The notes: generated from the letters alone by a model not told the origin. A DNA stretch of 64,000 bases from Marinobacter maritimus (GCF_007671675.1 NZ_VCGW01000003.1:310001-374000), one strand, 5' to 3'; counted from the stretch's first letter, positions 42,483 to 51,968 are shown. Numbers and translations: made by a program.

Positions 42483-43040
42483 CTATATGCATTTGAAGTA
42501 GTCGAAAGGTTCACGGCAATCAAGGCAACGATAAAGCGCCTTGCAAGCAGTAGAGCCAAATTCGCTGAGACGCTCGCTGTTCTCGCTGCCGCAAAGTGGG
42601 CAAGCAATCACTTCATCGGCGCCCAGAAGGCTCATTTTGCTGGCACTGCCCTGGGGCGGTGCTATGCCAAAAGCCCGGAGTTTTTCCCGGCCTTCCCCGG
42701 TTATCCAGTCTGTGGTCCAGGCCGGCGTTAGTACGCGATTGATTTGCGGGTCGCGAATGCCGGCTGCGCGCAGGGCCTCCTCGATCAGCTCTTCAATCAG
42801 CTCGGTTGCGGGGCAGCCGGAGTAGGTGGGTGTTACATCCACGCTCAGGTGTTTGCCATCCCAGCTCAGGCTGCGAACGATGCCCAGCTCCACTACGCTG
42901 ACCGCAGGGACTTCCGGATCTTTGACGTTATCCAGCAAGGCCCAGATGGCGTCTTCTGTCAGCAGTTCCGGATGGGCGTTGGACGGTACCCGGTCGCTGG
43001 CAATCAGTACGTCTACAGACGATGGTTCACGTTCATTCAC
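42483..43040 (-). CDS. paaD: PaaD, MIP18/DUF59-family protein of the phenylacetyl-CoA epoxidase operon
   Basis: This 185-residue protein has a DUF59 domain (VKDPEVPAVSVVELGIVRSL, TPTYSGCPATELIEELIE) and a C-terminal zinc ribbon (CPLCGSENS and CLDCREP). PaaD is required for epoxidase activity in vivo and is believed to help assemble the Fe-S or diiron centres. The start is a GTG at 43040 with GGGGAG 7 bases upstream; the usual N-terminal length is kept. Confidence 0.93.
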   Translation of the reverse strand: MNEREPSSVDVLIASDRVPSNAHPELLTEDAIWALLDNVKDPEVPAVSVVELGIVRSLSWDGKHLSVDVTPTYSGCPATELIEELIEEALRAAGIRDPQINRVLTPAWTTDWITGEGREKLRAFGIAPPQGSASKMSLLGADEVIACPLCGSENSERLSEFGSTACKALYRCLDCREPFDYFKCI

Positions 43041-43071
43041 CGGAAGTCTCCCCTGTGTTAATCAGACCGGT

Positions 43072-43836
43072 TTACCAGGTGGTCGCATCCGGGTAGGCGC
43101 GAGGCAGGAACTGCATCACGGCCAGGATGTGCCCCAGGTGTTCGGTGTGCTCGCCGCGTTTGCCGCCCATGTACATCCAGGCGTCTTCCTCGCCGGTTGT
43201 CAAGGTGGCCTGTGCTGCGACTTCGCGGACCATGCCGAACCAGTCCTGCTTCAATTGCTCAGGGTCAGGGCCAATGCCTGCCTTGAACATGGCGTGGTCG
43301 ATTTCATCCGGAGTTACCAGCTCACCGGTGAAGCGCCATAACAGGTTGAAGGCATCCTGAATGCGACGGTGGCTTTCCTCGGTGCCGTCACCCATGCGCT
43401 TCACCCATTCGGAAGAGCGGCGCAGGTGATAGGTCGCCTCTTTAACGGCCTTGGCTGCAATATTGGCAACACGCTCATCGCTGGCGTTCACCAGGCTTTT
43501 CATTGTGAAGTAGTGCCACACATCGAAGAAAAACTGGCGAGCCATGGTGACGGCGTAGTCGTCATTCGGCTGCTCCACCATCAGCAGGTTGCGATAGTCG
43601 TGAGCATCCCGCAGAAAGACCAGTTTGTCGGCGTCGCGGCCGTCGTCGATCAGTTCGGCGGCGTACTCGTACCAGTTGCGGGCCTGGCCCACCAGGTCGA
43701 GCGCCACGTTCATCACTGCCAGTTCTTCTTCAACAGCCGGGGCCTTGCCCGTCAATTCGCTGAGACGCTGGCCCAGAATCATGTCGGAGTCCGCCAGGCG
43801 TAGCAGGTATTCCTGTAAAACTTGTTGCTGTGTCAT
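43072..43836 (-). CDS. paaC: PaaC, structural subunit of the phenylacetyl-CoA epoxidase
   Basis: This 254-residue ferritin-like helical protein is the non-catalytic partner of PaaA. It has YLLRLADSDMILGQRLSELTG at the N-terminus (partial: LADSDMILGQRLSE), the FLRDAHDYRNLLMVEQPN block and KEATYHLRRSSEWVKRMGDGTEES (partial). In PaaC the iron ligands of PaaA are not conserved, and it stabilises the heterohexamer. GGAG lies 6 bases before the ATG. Confidence 0.95.
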   Translation of the reverse strand: MTQQQVLQEYLLRLADSDMILGQRLSELTGKAPAVEEELAVMNVALDLVGQARNWYEYAAELIDDGRDADKLVFLRDAHDYRNLLMVEQPNDDYAVTMARQFFFDVWHYFTMKSLVNASDERVANIAAKAVKEATYHLRRSSEWVKRMGDGTEESHRRIQDAFNLLWRFTGELVTPDEIDHAMFKAGIGPDPEQLKQDWFGMVREVAAQATLTTGEEDAWMYMGGKRGEHTEHLGHILAVMQFLPRAYPDATTW

Positions 43837-43846
43837 GGGTCGCTCC

Positions 43847-44128
43847 TTACATGTGCCCGACTTCGTCAGGCAGCTTGTAGAACGAAGCGTGCCGGTAAAC
43901 CTTGTCTTCAGATGGATCGAACAAAATTTCTTTCTCGTCCGATGCGGAGGCTGTGATGGTTTCAGACGGAACCACCCAGATGCTCACCCCTTCGTTACGA
44001 CGGGTGTACAGCTCGCGGGCGTTTTCCATGGCCATCTCATTGTCGGCCGCGTGCACGCTACCCACGTGCTTGTGGTTAAGGCCGTGCTTGCTGCGAACGA
44101 AAACTTCGTAAAGGCGCCATTCTGACAT
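43847..44128 (-). CDS. paaB: PaaB, small subunit of the phenylacetyl-CoA epoxidase
   Basis: This 93-residue protein begins MSEWRLYEVFVRSKHGLNHK and contains VGSVHAADNEMAMENARELYTRR, the PaaB signature. It links PaaA-PaaC dimers. The ATG at 44128 has AGGAG 8 bases upstream; a second ATG at 44134 adds two residues and leaves only 3 bases after the AGGAG, so it is less likely. Confidence 0.94.
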   Translation of the reverse strand: MSEWRLYEVFVRSKHGLNHKHVGSVHAADNEMAMENARELYTRRNEGVSIWVVPSETITASASDEKEILFDPSEDKVYRHASFYKLPDEVGHM

Positions 44129-44143
44129 TGTCATTTCTCCTGT

Positions 44144-45139
44144 TTACGCGGCTTTGGCTGCGCGCTGTTTTTGTTTTGCGGCGTAGGCAACGGCGGCTTC
44201 CCGTACCCATGCGCCTTCGTCAATTGCTTTGCGGCGAGTGGAAATCCGCTCATGGTTGCAGGGGCCATCGCCCTTTAGCACGTCGTAGAACTCTTTCCAG
44301 TTGATCTCACCGAAATCATAGTGGCCGCTTTCCTCGTTCCACTTCAGATCCGGGTCAGGCACTGTGCAGCCCAGGAATTCGAGCTGTGGAATGGTTTGAT
44401 CAATGAACATCTGGCGCAGCTCGTCGTTACTCTTGCGTTTGATCTTCCAGACCATGGACTGTTGGGAGTTCGGGGACTCGTCATCGTGCGGGCCGAACAT
44501 CATCAGCGCCGGCCACCACAGGCGGTTAATGGCGTCCTGCACCATATCCTTCTGTTCCTGGGTGCCTTCGCGCATCATGTCCAGCAGGATTTGATAGCCT
44601 TGGCGCTGGTGAAAGCTCTCTTCCTTGCAGATGCGAACCATGGCGCGGGAGTAGGGGCCATAAGATGTGCGTTGCAGAACCACCTGGTTCACGATAGCCG
44701 CGCCATCAACCAGCCAGCCTACTGCACCCATATCCGCCCAGTTCAGGGTCGGGTAGTTGAAGATGCTCGAGTACTTGGCTTTGCCGTCGTGCAGCTTCTG
44801 GATTTCCTCGTCGCGATCAGCGCCCAGAGTTTCCATGGCGCTATACAGGTACAGGCCATGGCCGGCTTCGTCCTGAATCTTGGCCATCAGCTGCAGCTTG
44901 CGCTTGAGCGTAGGTGCGCGGGTGACCCAGTTGCCTTCCGGCAGCATGCCGACGATTTCCGAGTGGGCGTGCTGGGAAATCTGGCGAACCAGCGTTTTCC
45001 GATAGCCGTCGGGCATCCAGTTCTTGGCTTCGATTTTGGTTTCGGCGTCTACCTTTTCCTGGAAGTCCCTTTCTTCGGGAGACATCTCTTCCAGGGTCTT
45101 GAGGCGCTTTGTACCGGTATCAACCATCTGTGCGTACAT
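44144..45139 (-). CDS. paaA: PaaA, catalytic diiron subunit of the phenylacetyl-CoA 1,2-epoxidase
   Basis: This 331-residue ferritin-like protein inserts one oxygen atom of O2 into the aromatic ring of phenylacetyl-CoA. The diiron ligands lie in repeated E-x2-H contexts such as [11 protein letters not shown] and [32 protein letters not shown] and [13 protein letters not shown] are further PaaA marks. The ATG at 45139 has GGAG 6 bases upstream; the frame continues upstream without a comparable site. It is the first gene of paaABCDEZ, behind a promoter with the TGATAC-N27-GTATCA operator. Confidence 0.96.
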   Translation of the reverse strand: MYAQMVDTGTKRLKTLEEMSPEERDFQEKVDAETKIEAKNWMPDGYRKTLVRQISQHAHSEIVGMLPEGNWVTRAPTLKRKLQLMAKIQDEAGHGLYLYSAMETLGADRDEEIQKLHDGKAKYSSIFNYPTLNWADMGAVGWLVDGAAIVNQVVLQRTSYGPYSRAMVRICKEESFHQRQGYQILLDMMREGTQEQKDMVQDAINRLWWPALMMFGPHDDESPNSQQSMVWKIKRKSNDELRQMFIDQTIPQLEFLGCTVPDPDLKWNEESGHYDFGEINWKEFYDVLKGDGPCNHERISTRRKAIDEGAWVREAAVAYAAKQKQRAAKAA

Positions 45140-45219
45140 AACTCTCTCCGAATCTGACTTGTTTTGGTCTGCTGTCTGTATACGGCAGTGCACCGCGACG
45201 AATCGCAGGCTATGACTTC

Positions 45220-45267
45220 ATACTATATGATACTGAATAAATATCAAGGAATCGTATTTTGTATCAT
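45220..45267 (-). promoter_or_regulatory. paaA promoter with PaaX-type operator
   Basis: On the minus strand ATGATAC (45267-45261) is followed after exactly 27 bp by GTATCAT (45233-45227), a perfect 7-bp inverted repeat. Inside it lies TTGATA (45247-45242) as -35, with a 16-bp spacer to TAGTAT (45225-45220). The proximal half-site falls in the spacer, two bases before the -10 box, so binding would block RNA polymerase. The start site would be about 70 bases before the paaA ATG. Confidence 0.82.
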
Positions 45268-45365
45268 GTTCGTGTTGTAAGACTTTTGTCGGACGATTAA
45301 CCTGTTGAAAAACAACAGCTAACAGTTTCCGATTAATGATTGCTTTGGGTTTGGTCAAACACCAA

Positions 45366-45400
45366 GAAAAAATAAATGACCGGGTGGCGTGCACCACCCG
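45366..45400 (-). terminator. Terminator after paaK
   Basis: CGGGTGG (45381-45387) pairs with CCACCCG (45394-45400) in a 7-bp stem with a 6-base loop. On the minus strand a T-rich run follows (45378-45366). It lies 11 bases behind the paaK stop and separates the paaGHIJK transcript from the paaA promoter. Confidence 0.8.
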
Positions 45401-45410
45401 ATCACGTGTT

Positions 45411-46718
45411 TCATTCCTTGCGACGGTCAAATACGTGCTTCGCTTTGCCTTCTGAGCGGCTCAGAGTGCCTGTGTCATGCACCTCGACGGTGGTGCTTAT
45501 GCCGATGTAAGACTTGATATGATGCCCCAGCTCTTTGGCGGCGTTTTCCTTGATGTTTTCGCCTTCTGCACCCGCTTTCAGTTCGACCCGAACATCAACG
45601 CAGTCCAGGTTGCCCTTTTTATAAATCACGATTTCATAGTGAGGCGCCAGGGCTCGGCACTTCAGTACCTGTTCTTCAATCTGGGTGGGGAATACGTTGA
45701 CGCCACGGATAATCAGCATGTCGTCGCTGCGACCGGTGATCTTGTCGATGCGGCGCATGGGGCGCGCCGTGCCCGGTAGCAGGCGGGTCAGATCACGGGT
45801 GCGATAACGCAATACCGGCATGGCCACTTTGGTTAGGGAGGTGAACACAAGCTCGCCGTACTCGCCATCTGGCAGCACTTCGCCAGTTTCCGGATTGATG
45901 ATTTCCGGATAGAAATGGTCTTCCCAGATAGTCGGGCCATCTTTGGTCTCCAGACACTCCATGCCAACGCCAGGACCCATAACTTCCGAAAGGCCGTAGA
46001 TATCAAGCGCCTGGATGTCGAGACGGTCCTCCAGCTCTGTGCGCATTTCGTTAGTCCAGGGCTCGGCCCCGAAAATGCCCAGACGCAGTGGCAGCTTTTT
46101 GGGGTCAATGCCCTGGCGGTCTATTTCATCCGCAATGTTCAGCATGTAGGAGGGCGTGACCATGATGATGTCGGGCTCAAAATCCTTGATCAGCTGTACC
46201 TGTTTCTCGGTCTGGCCACCCGACATGGGGATAACGGTACAGCCGAGGCGCTCGGCACCGTAGTGGGCACCGAGACCGCCGGTGAACAGGCCATAACCAT
46301 AAGCAATATGAATCTTGTCCCCGGCGCTGCCGCCGCCGGCGCGGATGGAACGCGCGACTATGTCGGCCCAGGTTTCGATATCACTCTGGGTGTAGCCCAC
46401 GACGGTGGGTTTGCCGGTGGTGCCGCTGGATGCGTGTACCCGGACGACTTTTTTCATGGGTACTGCAAACATGTTAAACGGGTAGTTTTCCCGCAGATCG
46501 TCTTTGCCGGTAAAGGGAATCTTGGCGATGTCTTCCAGGCTGTTGATGTCCATCGGCTTCAGGCCAATGGCGTCAAACGCTTTGCGGTAATGCGGCACGT
46601 TGGTATAAGCATGCCAAACGCTCCAGCGCAGGCGTTGCAGCTGCTCATGGCGCAGTTCGTCCACGCTGGCCGTTTCCATCCGGTCGAGTTTTCCGAGTTT
46701 ATGCATGGGTAGATTCAT
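45411..46718 (-). CDS. paaK: PaaK, phenylacetate-CoA ligase
   Basis: This 435-residue AMP-forming ligase activates phenylacetate with ATP and CoA, the first step of the pathway. It has the phosphate loop HASSGTTGKPTVVGYTQ, IHIAYGYGLFTGGLGAHYG, the adenine-site GLSEVMGPGVGMEC and the C-terminal GRSDDMLIIRGVNVFPTQIEE. The length matches the usual 430-440 residues. AGGAAG lies 6 bases before the ATG. It is the last gene of paaGHIJK, 103 bp after paaJ, and is closed by a terminator. Confidence 0.96.
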   Translation of the reverse strand: MNLPMHKLGKLDRMETASVDELRHEQLQRLRWSVWHAYTNVPHYRKAFDAIGLKPMDINSLEDIAKIPFTGKDDLRENYPFNMFAVPMKKVVRVHASSGTTGKPTVVGYTQSDIETWADIVARSIRAGGGSAGDKIHIAYGYGLFTGGLGAHYGAERLGCTVIPMSGGQTEKQVQLIKDFEPDIIMVTPSYMLNIADEIDRQGIDPKKLPLRLGIFGAEPWTNEMRTELEDRLDIQALDIYGLSEVMGPGVGMECLETKDGPTIWEDHFYPEIINPETGEVLPDGEYGELVFTSLTKVAMPVLRYRTRDLTRLLPGTARPMRRIDKITGRSDDMLIIRGVNVFPTQIEEQVLKCRALAPHYEIVIYKKGNLDCVDVRVELKAGAEGENIKENAAKELGHHIKSYIGISTTVEVHDTGTLSRSEGKAKHVFDRRKE

Positions 46719-46821
46719 GGTTGCTTCCTGTCTTGTTCTTGTCGCTCCGGTTTGCAGCCGGGCAAGTTTCAGTTCGTGTTACCGGCTCGGGATTGCCCAG
46801 GCCGCTTCAATCACCCTTCAA

Positions 46822-48069
46822 TCACTCTGCGCTGTCGACGCGCTCGATAATCAGCGCAATGCCCTGACCTACACCGATGCACATGGTGCATAGCGCATAA
46901 CGGGCGCTTTGGCCATTCTGGTGACGGCGCTCCAGCTCATTCAGCGCGGTGGTGACCAGGCGTGCCCCACTCATGCCCAGAGGGTGGCCCAGAGCAATGG
47001 CGCCACCGTTCGGGTTTACGTGTTCGGCGTCATCTGGCAGGCCCAGATCGCGCAGTACGGCCAGTGCCTGGGCGGCGAAGGCTTCGTTAAGCTCGATCAC
47101 GTCCATATCGGCCAGTTCAAGGCCTGCGGTTTTCAACACTTTGCGAGTAGCTGGCGCGGGGCCCATGCCCATGATGCGCGGCTCAACACCGGCAGTGGCC
47201 ATGGCGACAACCCGGGCGCGGGGCTTCAGATTGTGCTGCTTCAGGGCATCGCCGCTGGCCAGTAACAGGGCGCAGGCGCCGTCGTTTACGCCGGACGCGT
47301 TGCCCGCGGTGACGCTGCCGTTTTCACGGAAGGGTGTCCCCAGGCTCGAGAGTTTTTCCAGACTGGTTTCCCGGGGGTGTTCATCGGTATCAACAACGAG
47401 CGGATCCTGCTTGCGGCGGGGCACGCTTACCGGCACGATTTCATTATCAAAACGGCCCGCTTTCTGAGCTGCAGCGGTGCGTTGCTGGCTGCGCAAGGCG
47501 AAAGCATCCTGATCTTCACGGGAAATACTGAAGTCAGCGGCGACGTTCTCGGCTGTCTCGGGCATTGAATCAATGCCGTACTGCTTTTTCAGCAACGGGT
47601 TAACGAAGCGCCAGCCGATGGTGGTGTCGAACATTTCGGCTTTACGGCTGAAAGCGGAATCGGCCTTGCCCATCACGAAAGGTGCGCGTGACATGGATTC
47701 CACTCCACCTGCCAGCATCAGGCCGGCTTCACCCGTGCGCAAAGCGCGGGCAGCGCTGCCGATGGCGTCCATACCGGAACCGCACAGGCGGTTTATGGTC
47801 GCGCCCGGAACATCAATCGGTAAACCTGCCAGCAGCAATGACATACGAGCTACGTCGCGGTTGTCTTCGCCGGCCTGGTTGGCGCAGCCGTAGAGCACGT
47901 CGTCGATAGCTGTCCAGTCCAGTTCACTGTGGCGTTCTTTCAGTGCCTTCATGGGGATGGCGCCAAGGTCGTCGGCGCGTACGTTTGCCAGAGTCCCACC
48001 GTAGCGACCAATGGGTGTGCGTACCGCGTCAACTATGTAGGCATCGTGCAGGCGTTTTTCGTTGCTCAT
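46822..48069 (-). CDS. paaJ: PaaJ, 3-oxoadipyl-CoA/3-oxo-5,6-dehydrosuberyl-CoA thiolase
   Basis: This 415-residue thiolase cleaves 3-oxoadipyl-CoA to succinyl-CoA and acetyl-CoA, and also acts earlier on the C8 intermediate. It has the nucleophilic cysteine in [36 protein letters not shown] with the catalytic histidine, and [17 protein letters not shown] with the second cysteine. SIGREDQ appears as [15 protein letters not shown]. At about 415 residues it is slightly longer than the common 400. Its ATG overlaps the paaI stop (ATGA). Confidence 0.95.
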   Translation of the reverse strand: MSNEKRLHDAYIVDAVRTPIGRYGGTLANVRADDLGAIPMKALKERHSELDWTAIDDVLYGCANQAGEDNRDVARMSLLLAGLPIDVPGATINRLCGSGMDAIGSAARALRTGEAGLMLAGGVESMSRAPFVMGKADSAFSRKAEMFDTTIGWRFVNPLLKKQYGIDSMPETAENVAADFSISREDQDAFALRSQQRTAAAQKAGRFDNEIVPVSVPRRKQDPLVVDTDEHPRETSLEKLSSLGTPFRENGSVTAGNASGVNDGACALLLASGDALKQHNLKPRARVVAMATAGVEPRIMGMGPAPATRKVLKTAGLELADMDVIELNEAFAAQALAVLRDLGLPDDAEHVNPNGGAIALGHPLGMSGARLVTTALNELERRHQNGQSARYALCTMCIGVGQGIALIIERVDSAE

Positions 48070-48524
48070 TGATCATTCTCCGACTGGATAACTTCGCCGC
48101 GAACCTGATAGGACTTACCGCGAAACAGGGCTATTACATGGCCGTTCTGGTTGGTGACAGTAATGTCGTACACACCGGTGCGGTTGCCTCGGGACTGTTC
48201 GACCGCGTTGGCTGTGAGTAGATCGCCCTCACGGGCACCGAGCATGTATTCAATGGAGCAGCCGGACGCCACCGTGGCTTTGTTGTAGCTATTGCAGGCG
48301 AAGGCAAAGGCCGAATCTGCCAGGGTGAACAGGTAGCCACCATGGCAGGAGCCGTGACCTTGAATCATGATGCTGGTGACCGGCATGGTGACCGTAGCCT
48401 TGCCAGGGGATACGTGGGTAATTTTCATGCCCAGATTGCGGCTGGCTTGATCCCGGTCGTACATGGATTGGGCGCAGTCCTGTGCCAGTTTTTGCGCATC
48501 GGGGGCGTGGTGTTCGTTGCTCAT
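48066..48524 (-). CDS. paaI: PaaI, hotdog-fold acyl-CoA thioesterase
   Basis: This 152-residue hotdog protein has [25 protein letters not shown], the PaaI-type active-site loop with the catalytic aspartate (partial: [16 protein letters not shown]). PaaI hydrolyses ring-hydroxylated phenylacetyl-CoA esters and frees CoA when the pathway stalls. Its ATG overlaps the paaH stop and its stop overlaps the paaJ start, so the three are translationally coupled. Confidence 0.94.
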   Translation of the reverse strand: MSNEHHAPDAQKLAQDCAQSMYDRDQASRNLGMKITHVSPGKATVTMPVTSIMIQGHGSCHGGYLFTLADSAFAFACNSYNKATVASGCSIEYMLGAREGDLLTANAVEQSRGNRTGVYDITVTNQNGHVIALFRGKSYQVRGEVIQSENDQ

Positions 48525-50041
48525 GAGTAGAACCCTTTTTCAGCAAACCGGTTTTTCCGCAACAGCAAAGCTGGCCGATAGCGGTCTTCGCCGTAGCTTT
48601 GTTGAATGTTTGTCAACACCGTGTGTACGAGGCCCAAGCCGAGACTGTCACTCCAGCGCAGCGGACCTTCCGGGTAGTTAAGACCAGCCTTCATGGCAAG
48701 ATCTATGTCGCTGACAGACGCCACTCCTTGGAGGGCCGCGTCCGCAGCTTCATTGGCCAGTGTCGCAACGGTGCGCATAACCACCAGACCCGGGCGGTCG
48801 GCGATCTGGCTTACGGCAATGCCGGCTTTTTGCAGCAGGGCACAAGCGTCGTTTGTAGCTTGTGAAGACGCCTGATCGGCAGAAGCGACAGCGAGGCGGC
48901 TGGCGTTGGCATAGTCAAATGCCAGGTCCAGAAGAATCAGATTGTTGCAGGCTTCAGCTGCTGCGCGTTCGGTGGCCAAGCGGCCGTCGGTCAGTGCAAG
49001 CACAGCCTCGCCAAACTGCAGGCGGCCGGGGCCGTCCCGTTCGATGATCTTGAGCCCGCTTTCGCTCAGGCGGGCAACAAGTGCGGCCAGCGGGCCCGGG
49101 TTGCCTTCCACAATCAATGTGTCTGCACCACTGTGCATGGATTCGACGGTGGCAGGCTCCGGCTTTTGCGAGCCCTCGGCATAGTTGTAAAAGCCCCGGC
49201 CACTCTTGCGGCCCAGGCGGCCAGCTTCAACCAGTTCTTTTTGCACCAGAGAAGGCAAAAAGCGGGTGTCCTGGTAGTAGGAATTGAAAACCGAGGAGGT
49301 CACTGCATAGTTTACGTCGTGGCCAATAAGGTCGGTCAGTTCGAACGGCCCCATACGAAAGCCCCCGGCTTCACGCACGATGGCGTCCAGGGTCGCGCTG
49401 TCTGTTGTCTGTTCCTGCAGCAGGCGCAGACTTTCAGCGTAAAAAGGCCGTGCTACCCGGTTAACAATAAAGCCGGGTGTTGAAGTGGCAGTAACCGGTT
49501 TTTTGCCCCACTGGGCTGCCGTTGCGTATACGCGCTTTGCGATCTCGTCGTTGGTGGCCAGGCCTTTGATAACCTCTACCAGCGCCATCAATGGCGCAGG
49601 GTTAAAGAAATGCATGCCCACAAGGCGCCCGGGGTGCTTCATCTGGGCGCCCAGAGCTGTCACGGATATGGAAGAGGTGTTGGTGGCCAGAATGGTGCTG
49701 TCCCCGCACACTTCCTCGAGGTCCGCCAGCAGGCTGCGCTTGATGTCGAGATCTTCAACGATGGCTTCGATCACCAAACCGGCTTTTGCAAGCTCGCTGA
49801 GTTCCTTGACTGGCTTGATGCGACCCAGAAGAGCGTCGAGCGCTGGCTGATCCATCTTTCCTTTATCAACCCGGCGTTGCAGCTGTTTGGCAATACCCTG
49901 CCGGCCAGTTTCAGCCGCGCCGTCTCGCTGATCGAGTAGAAAAACCTCATGGCCCGCCTGTGCCGCTACCTGGGCAATGCCGGAACCCATGGCGCCGGCG
50001 CCGATAACGGCAACGGGTGTACCGGTAGCAAGTGCTTGCAT
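48521..50041 (-). CDS. paaH: PaaH, 3-hydroxyadipyl-CoA dehydrogenase
   Basis: This 506-residue NAD-dependent enzyme oxidises 3-hydroxyadipyl-CoA to 3-oxoadipyl-CoA. It has the Rossmann motif VIGAGAMGSGIAQVAAQAGHEV, the catalytic HFFNPAPLMALVEVIKG (His-Asn region) and PGFIVNRVARPFYAESLRL. The C-terminal duplication (about 300-500), with a second helical domain ending in WSDSLGLGLVHTVL, is the PaaH type. The gene follows paaG by two bases. Confidence 0.95.
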   Translation of the reverse strand: MQALATGTPVAVIGAGAMGSGIAQVAAQAGHEVFLLDQRDGAAETGRQGIAKQLQRRVDKGKMDQPALDALLGRIKPVKELSELAKAGLVIEAIVEDLDIKRSLLADLEEVCGDSTILATNTSSISVTALGAQMKHPGRLVGMHFFNPAPLMALVEVIKGLATNDEIAKRVYATAAQWGKKPVTATSTPGFIVNRVARPFYAESLRLLQEQTTDSATLDAIVREAGGFRMGPFELTDLIGHDVNYAVTSSVFNSYYQDTRFLPSLVQKELVEAGRLGRKSGRGFYNYAEGSQKPEPATVESMHSGADTLIVEGNPGPLAALVARLSESGLKIIERDGPGRLQFGEAVLALTDGRLATERAAAEACNNLILLDLAFDYANASRLAVASADQASSQATNDACALLQKAGIAVSQIADRPGLVVMRTVATLANEAADAALQGVASVSDIDLAMKAGLNYPEGPLRWSDSLGLGLVHTVLTNIQQSYGEDRYRPALLLRKNRFAEKGFYS

Positions 50042-50043
50042 TC

Positions 50044-50835
50044 TCAGTTCCCCTTGAATTCAGGTGCGCGCTTCTCCATGAAAGCAGCAACGCCTTCACG
50101 GTAGTCGTCGGTGCGCCCAGCCTCTCGCTGAAGATCCCGTTCTAACAACACCTGTTCCTCAAAACTGTTGTCGGTACTCGCGTGCAGGGCGCGTTTGATC
50201 ATCGCCAGACCTTTGGTGGGTTGGCTGGCGAAATGGCGGGCCAGTTTCATGGCTTCATCCTGCAGTGCGTCGTCTTCTACACACTTCCAGATCATGCCCC
50301 ACTGTTCCGCTGTTTCAGCGCCAAGTTTGTCGCCCAGCATGGCCAGGCCTTTTGCCCGGGCCATTCCGACAGTCCGTGGCAAGGTCCAGGTGCCGCCCGA
50401 GTCCGGGATAAGGCCGATTTTGCAAAAAGCCTGTACAAAGTTCGCGGAGCGAGCTGCAAGCGTGATGTCGCAGGCGAGCGCAATGTTCGCACCCGCGCCG
50501 GCGGCAACGCCGTTAACGGCACAGATAACCGGCATCGGAAGATCCCGAATCGCCTGCAGCATCGGGTTGTAGTAAGTCTCAATGGAGTACCCCAGGTCCG
50601 GCGCTTCGGCGCCCGGGTTTACGTTGCGATCCGAGAGGTCCTGTCCGGCACAGAAACCGCGGCCATTGCCCGTGAGCAGCATGACCCGCACGCTATGATC
50701 GTTGCGAATGGTCTTCAGCGCGGCGCGCATCTGCTCGTGCATCTCAACGTTAAAGCTGTTGAGGCTCTTGGGGCGGTTCAGGGTAACTTTGGCAATTCCC
50801 TGGTCGATATCGAGAAGCACACTCTGCTCGGTCAT
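50044..50835 (-). CDS. paaG: PaaG, 2-(1,2-epoxy-1,2-dihydrophenyl)acetyl-CoA isomerase
   Basis: This 263-residue crotonase-fold enzyme turns the ring epoxide into oxepin-CoA. It has NRPKSLNSFNVEM, GRGFCAGQDLSDRNVNPG, AVNGVAAGAGANIALACDI and GLIPDSGGTWTLPRTVG with the conserved aspartate of PaaG in place of the hydratase glutamate. It leads the paaGHIJK operon behind a promoter with the TGATAC-N27-GTATCA operator. Its E. coli partner PaaF is not encoded next to it. Confidence 0.94.
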   Translation of the reverse strand: MTEQSVLLDIDQGIAKVTLNRPKSLNSFNVEMHEQMRAALKTIRNDHSVRVMLLTGNGRGFCAGQDLSDRNVNPGAEAPDLGYSIETYYNPMLQAIRDLPMPVICAVNGVAAGAGANIALACDITLAARSANFVQAFCKIGLIPDSGGTWTLPRTVGMARAKGLAMLGDKLGAETAEQWGMIWKCVEDDALQDEAMKLARHFASQPTKGLAMIKRALHASTDNSFEEQVLLERDLQREAGRTDDYREGVAAFMEKRAPEFKGN

Positions 50836-51051
50836 GGAATAATCCTTGTTTTAGCAGTGGAACCCGGTTTGGTCGCTTCGGGCGGGTGTTTTAACCAGAC
50901 AGATAATCGCCGTGATCCGGCTCTTCCGGGAGCCGTATCTGTGGTATGGCGGTTCCGGCGTTGCGTTGTTCTAAGGGTTTGTCGGTAAGGCCTGATGGTT
51001 ATCAAGGCGACTTCCGCAGGACGGTGTTCCGCCTCATTGATTTCTGGAAAG

Positions 51052-51105
51052 AGTATAGGTTCGAATTGATACCGGTCAAGAATCTCAATCCAGGTTTTTG
51101 TATCA
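51052..51105 (-). promoter_or_regulatory. paaG promoter with PaaX-type operator
   Basis: On the minus strand TGATAC (51105-51100) and GTATCA (51072-51067) lie 27 bp apart. TTGACC (51079-51074) and TATACT (51057-51052) with a 16-bp spacer make a strong sigma-70-type promoter, and the proximal half-site lies within the spacer. The mRNA leader to paaG is about 210 bases. The 466-bp gap to paaY contains one further half-site (TGATAC at 51244) near a possible paaY promoter (TAAAAT at 51263), and no other gene. Confidence 0.82.
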
Positions 51106-51301
51106 CGTTAAGAGGAGGTTAATTCGGGCGCCTGTAGATTTATGATTTTTATGGTTATTTTTTTTATTAGCCTTTAGTCTTAGGTGAGCGTGAAAGACAC
51201 CATAACGGGCCCTGTCACCGTGTAAGCCGTGTACTATCTGTTCTGATACAGAAAAAGTAGCCTAAAATACAAAAAAACAAACATGTTATGAGGAGCACTT
51301 T

Positions 51302-51892
51302 ATGCCCTTTTACCGGATTGATGGTGTAACCCCTGTGGTACATCCATCGGCCTACGTGCACCCTACCGCCGTGCTTATTGGCGATGTGCATGTTGGGCCG
51401 GACTGCTATGTCGGGCCTTGCGCGTCTTTACGCGGTGATTTTGGCCGTATAGTGATGGAACAGGGTGCAAACCTGCAGGATACTTGCGTGGTGCATGCCT
51501 TCCCTGGCCGGGACGCGGTTATCCGGCGCAATGGCCATATAGGACACGGCGCCGTTTTGCACGGTTGCGTAATAGAGGAAGACGCCATGGTGGGAATGAA
51601 TGCTGTGGTGATGGATGAGGCTGTTATTGCTGCTCGCTCCATTGTGGGTGCTGCCGCCTTCGTAAAAAGTGGCTTCAGCTGCGAACCGGCCTCGCTGATC
51701 GTAGGTTCGCCAGCAAAAGTGCTACGCCAGCTGAGCGACAAAGAAGTTAGTTGGAAGCAGCGTGGCACCCGGGAATATCAGACATTGACGCGCCGGTGCC
51801 TGGAAAACATGCGGGAGTGCGCGCCGCTGGCCGAGGTGGATGCTGATCGACCGAAGCTGCAGATTGATGGGCATGACCTGAAGGACCGGTAG
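51302..51892 (+). CDS. paaY: PaaY, gamma-carbonic-anhydrase-like hexapeptide-repeat thioesterase
   Basis: This 196-residue left-handed beta-helix protein has repeated hexapeptides (VHPSAYVHPTAVLIGDVHVG, GDFGRIVMEQGANLQDTCVV) and the metal-site HAFPGRD and HIGHGAVLHGC. PaaY hydrolyses stalled CoA esters of the pathway in concert with PaaI. AGGAG lies 6 bases before the ATG. It is divergent from the paaGHIJK operon. In E. coli paaY follows paaX, so the arrangement differs. Confidence 0.92.
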   Translation: MPFYRIDGVTPVVHPSAYVHPTAVLIGDVHVGPDCYVGPCASLRGDFGRIVMEQGANLQDTCVVHAFPGRDAVIRRNGHIGHGAVLHGCVIEEDAMVGMNAVVMDEAVIAARSIVGAAAFVKSGFSCEPASLIVGSPAKVLRQLSDKEVSWKQRGTREYQTLTRRCLENMRECAPLAEVDADRPKLQIDGHDLKDR

Positions 51893-51968
51893 TCGCCTGC
51901 TGCCATGGCCCCTGTGCCGAGCGAAAACGGCTGCGGGGTTGCCAGCAAGTCCCTCTGACCGGCTTTCG

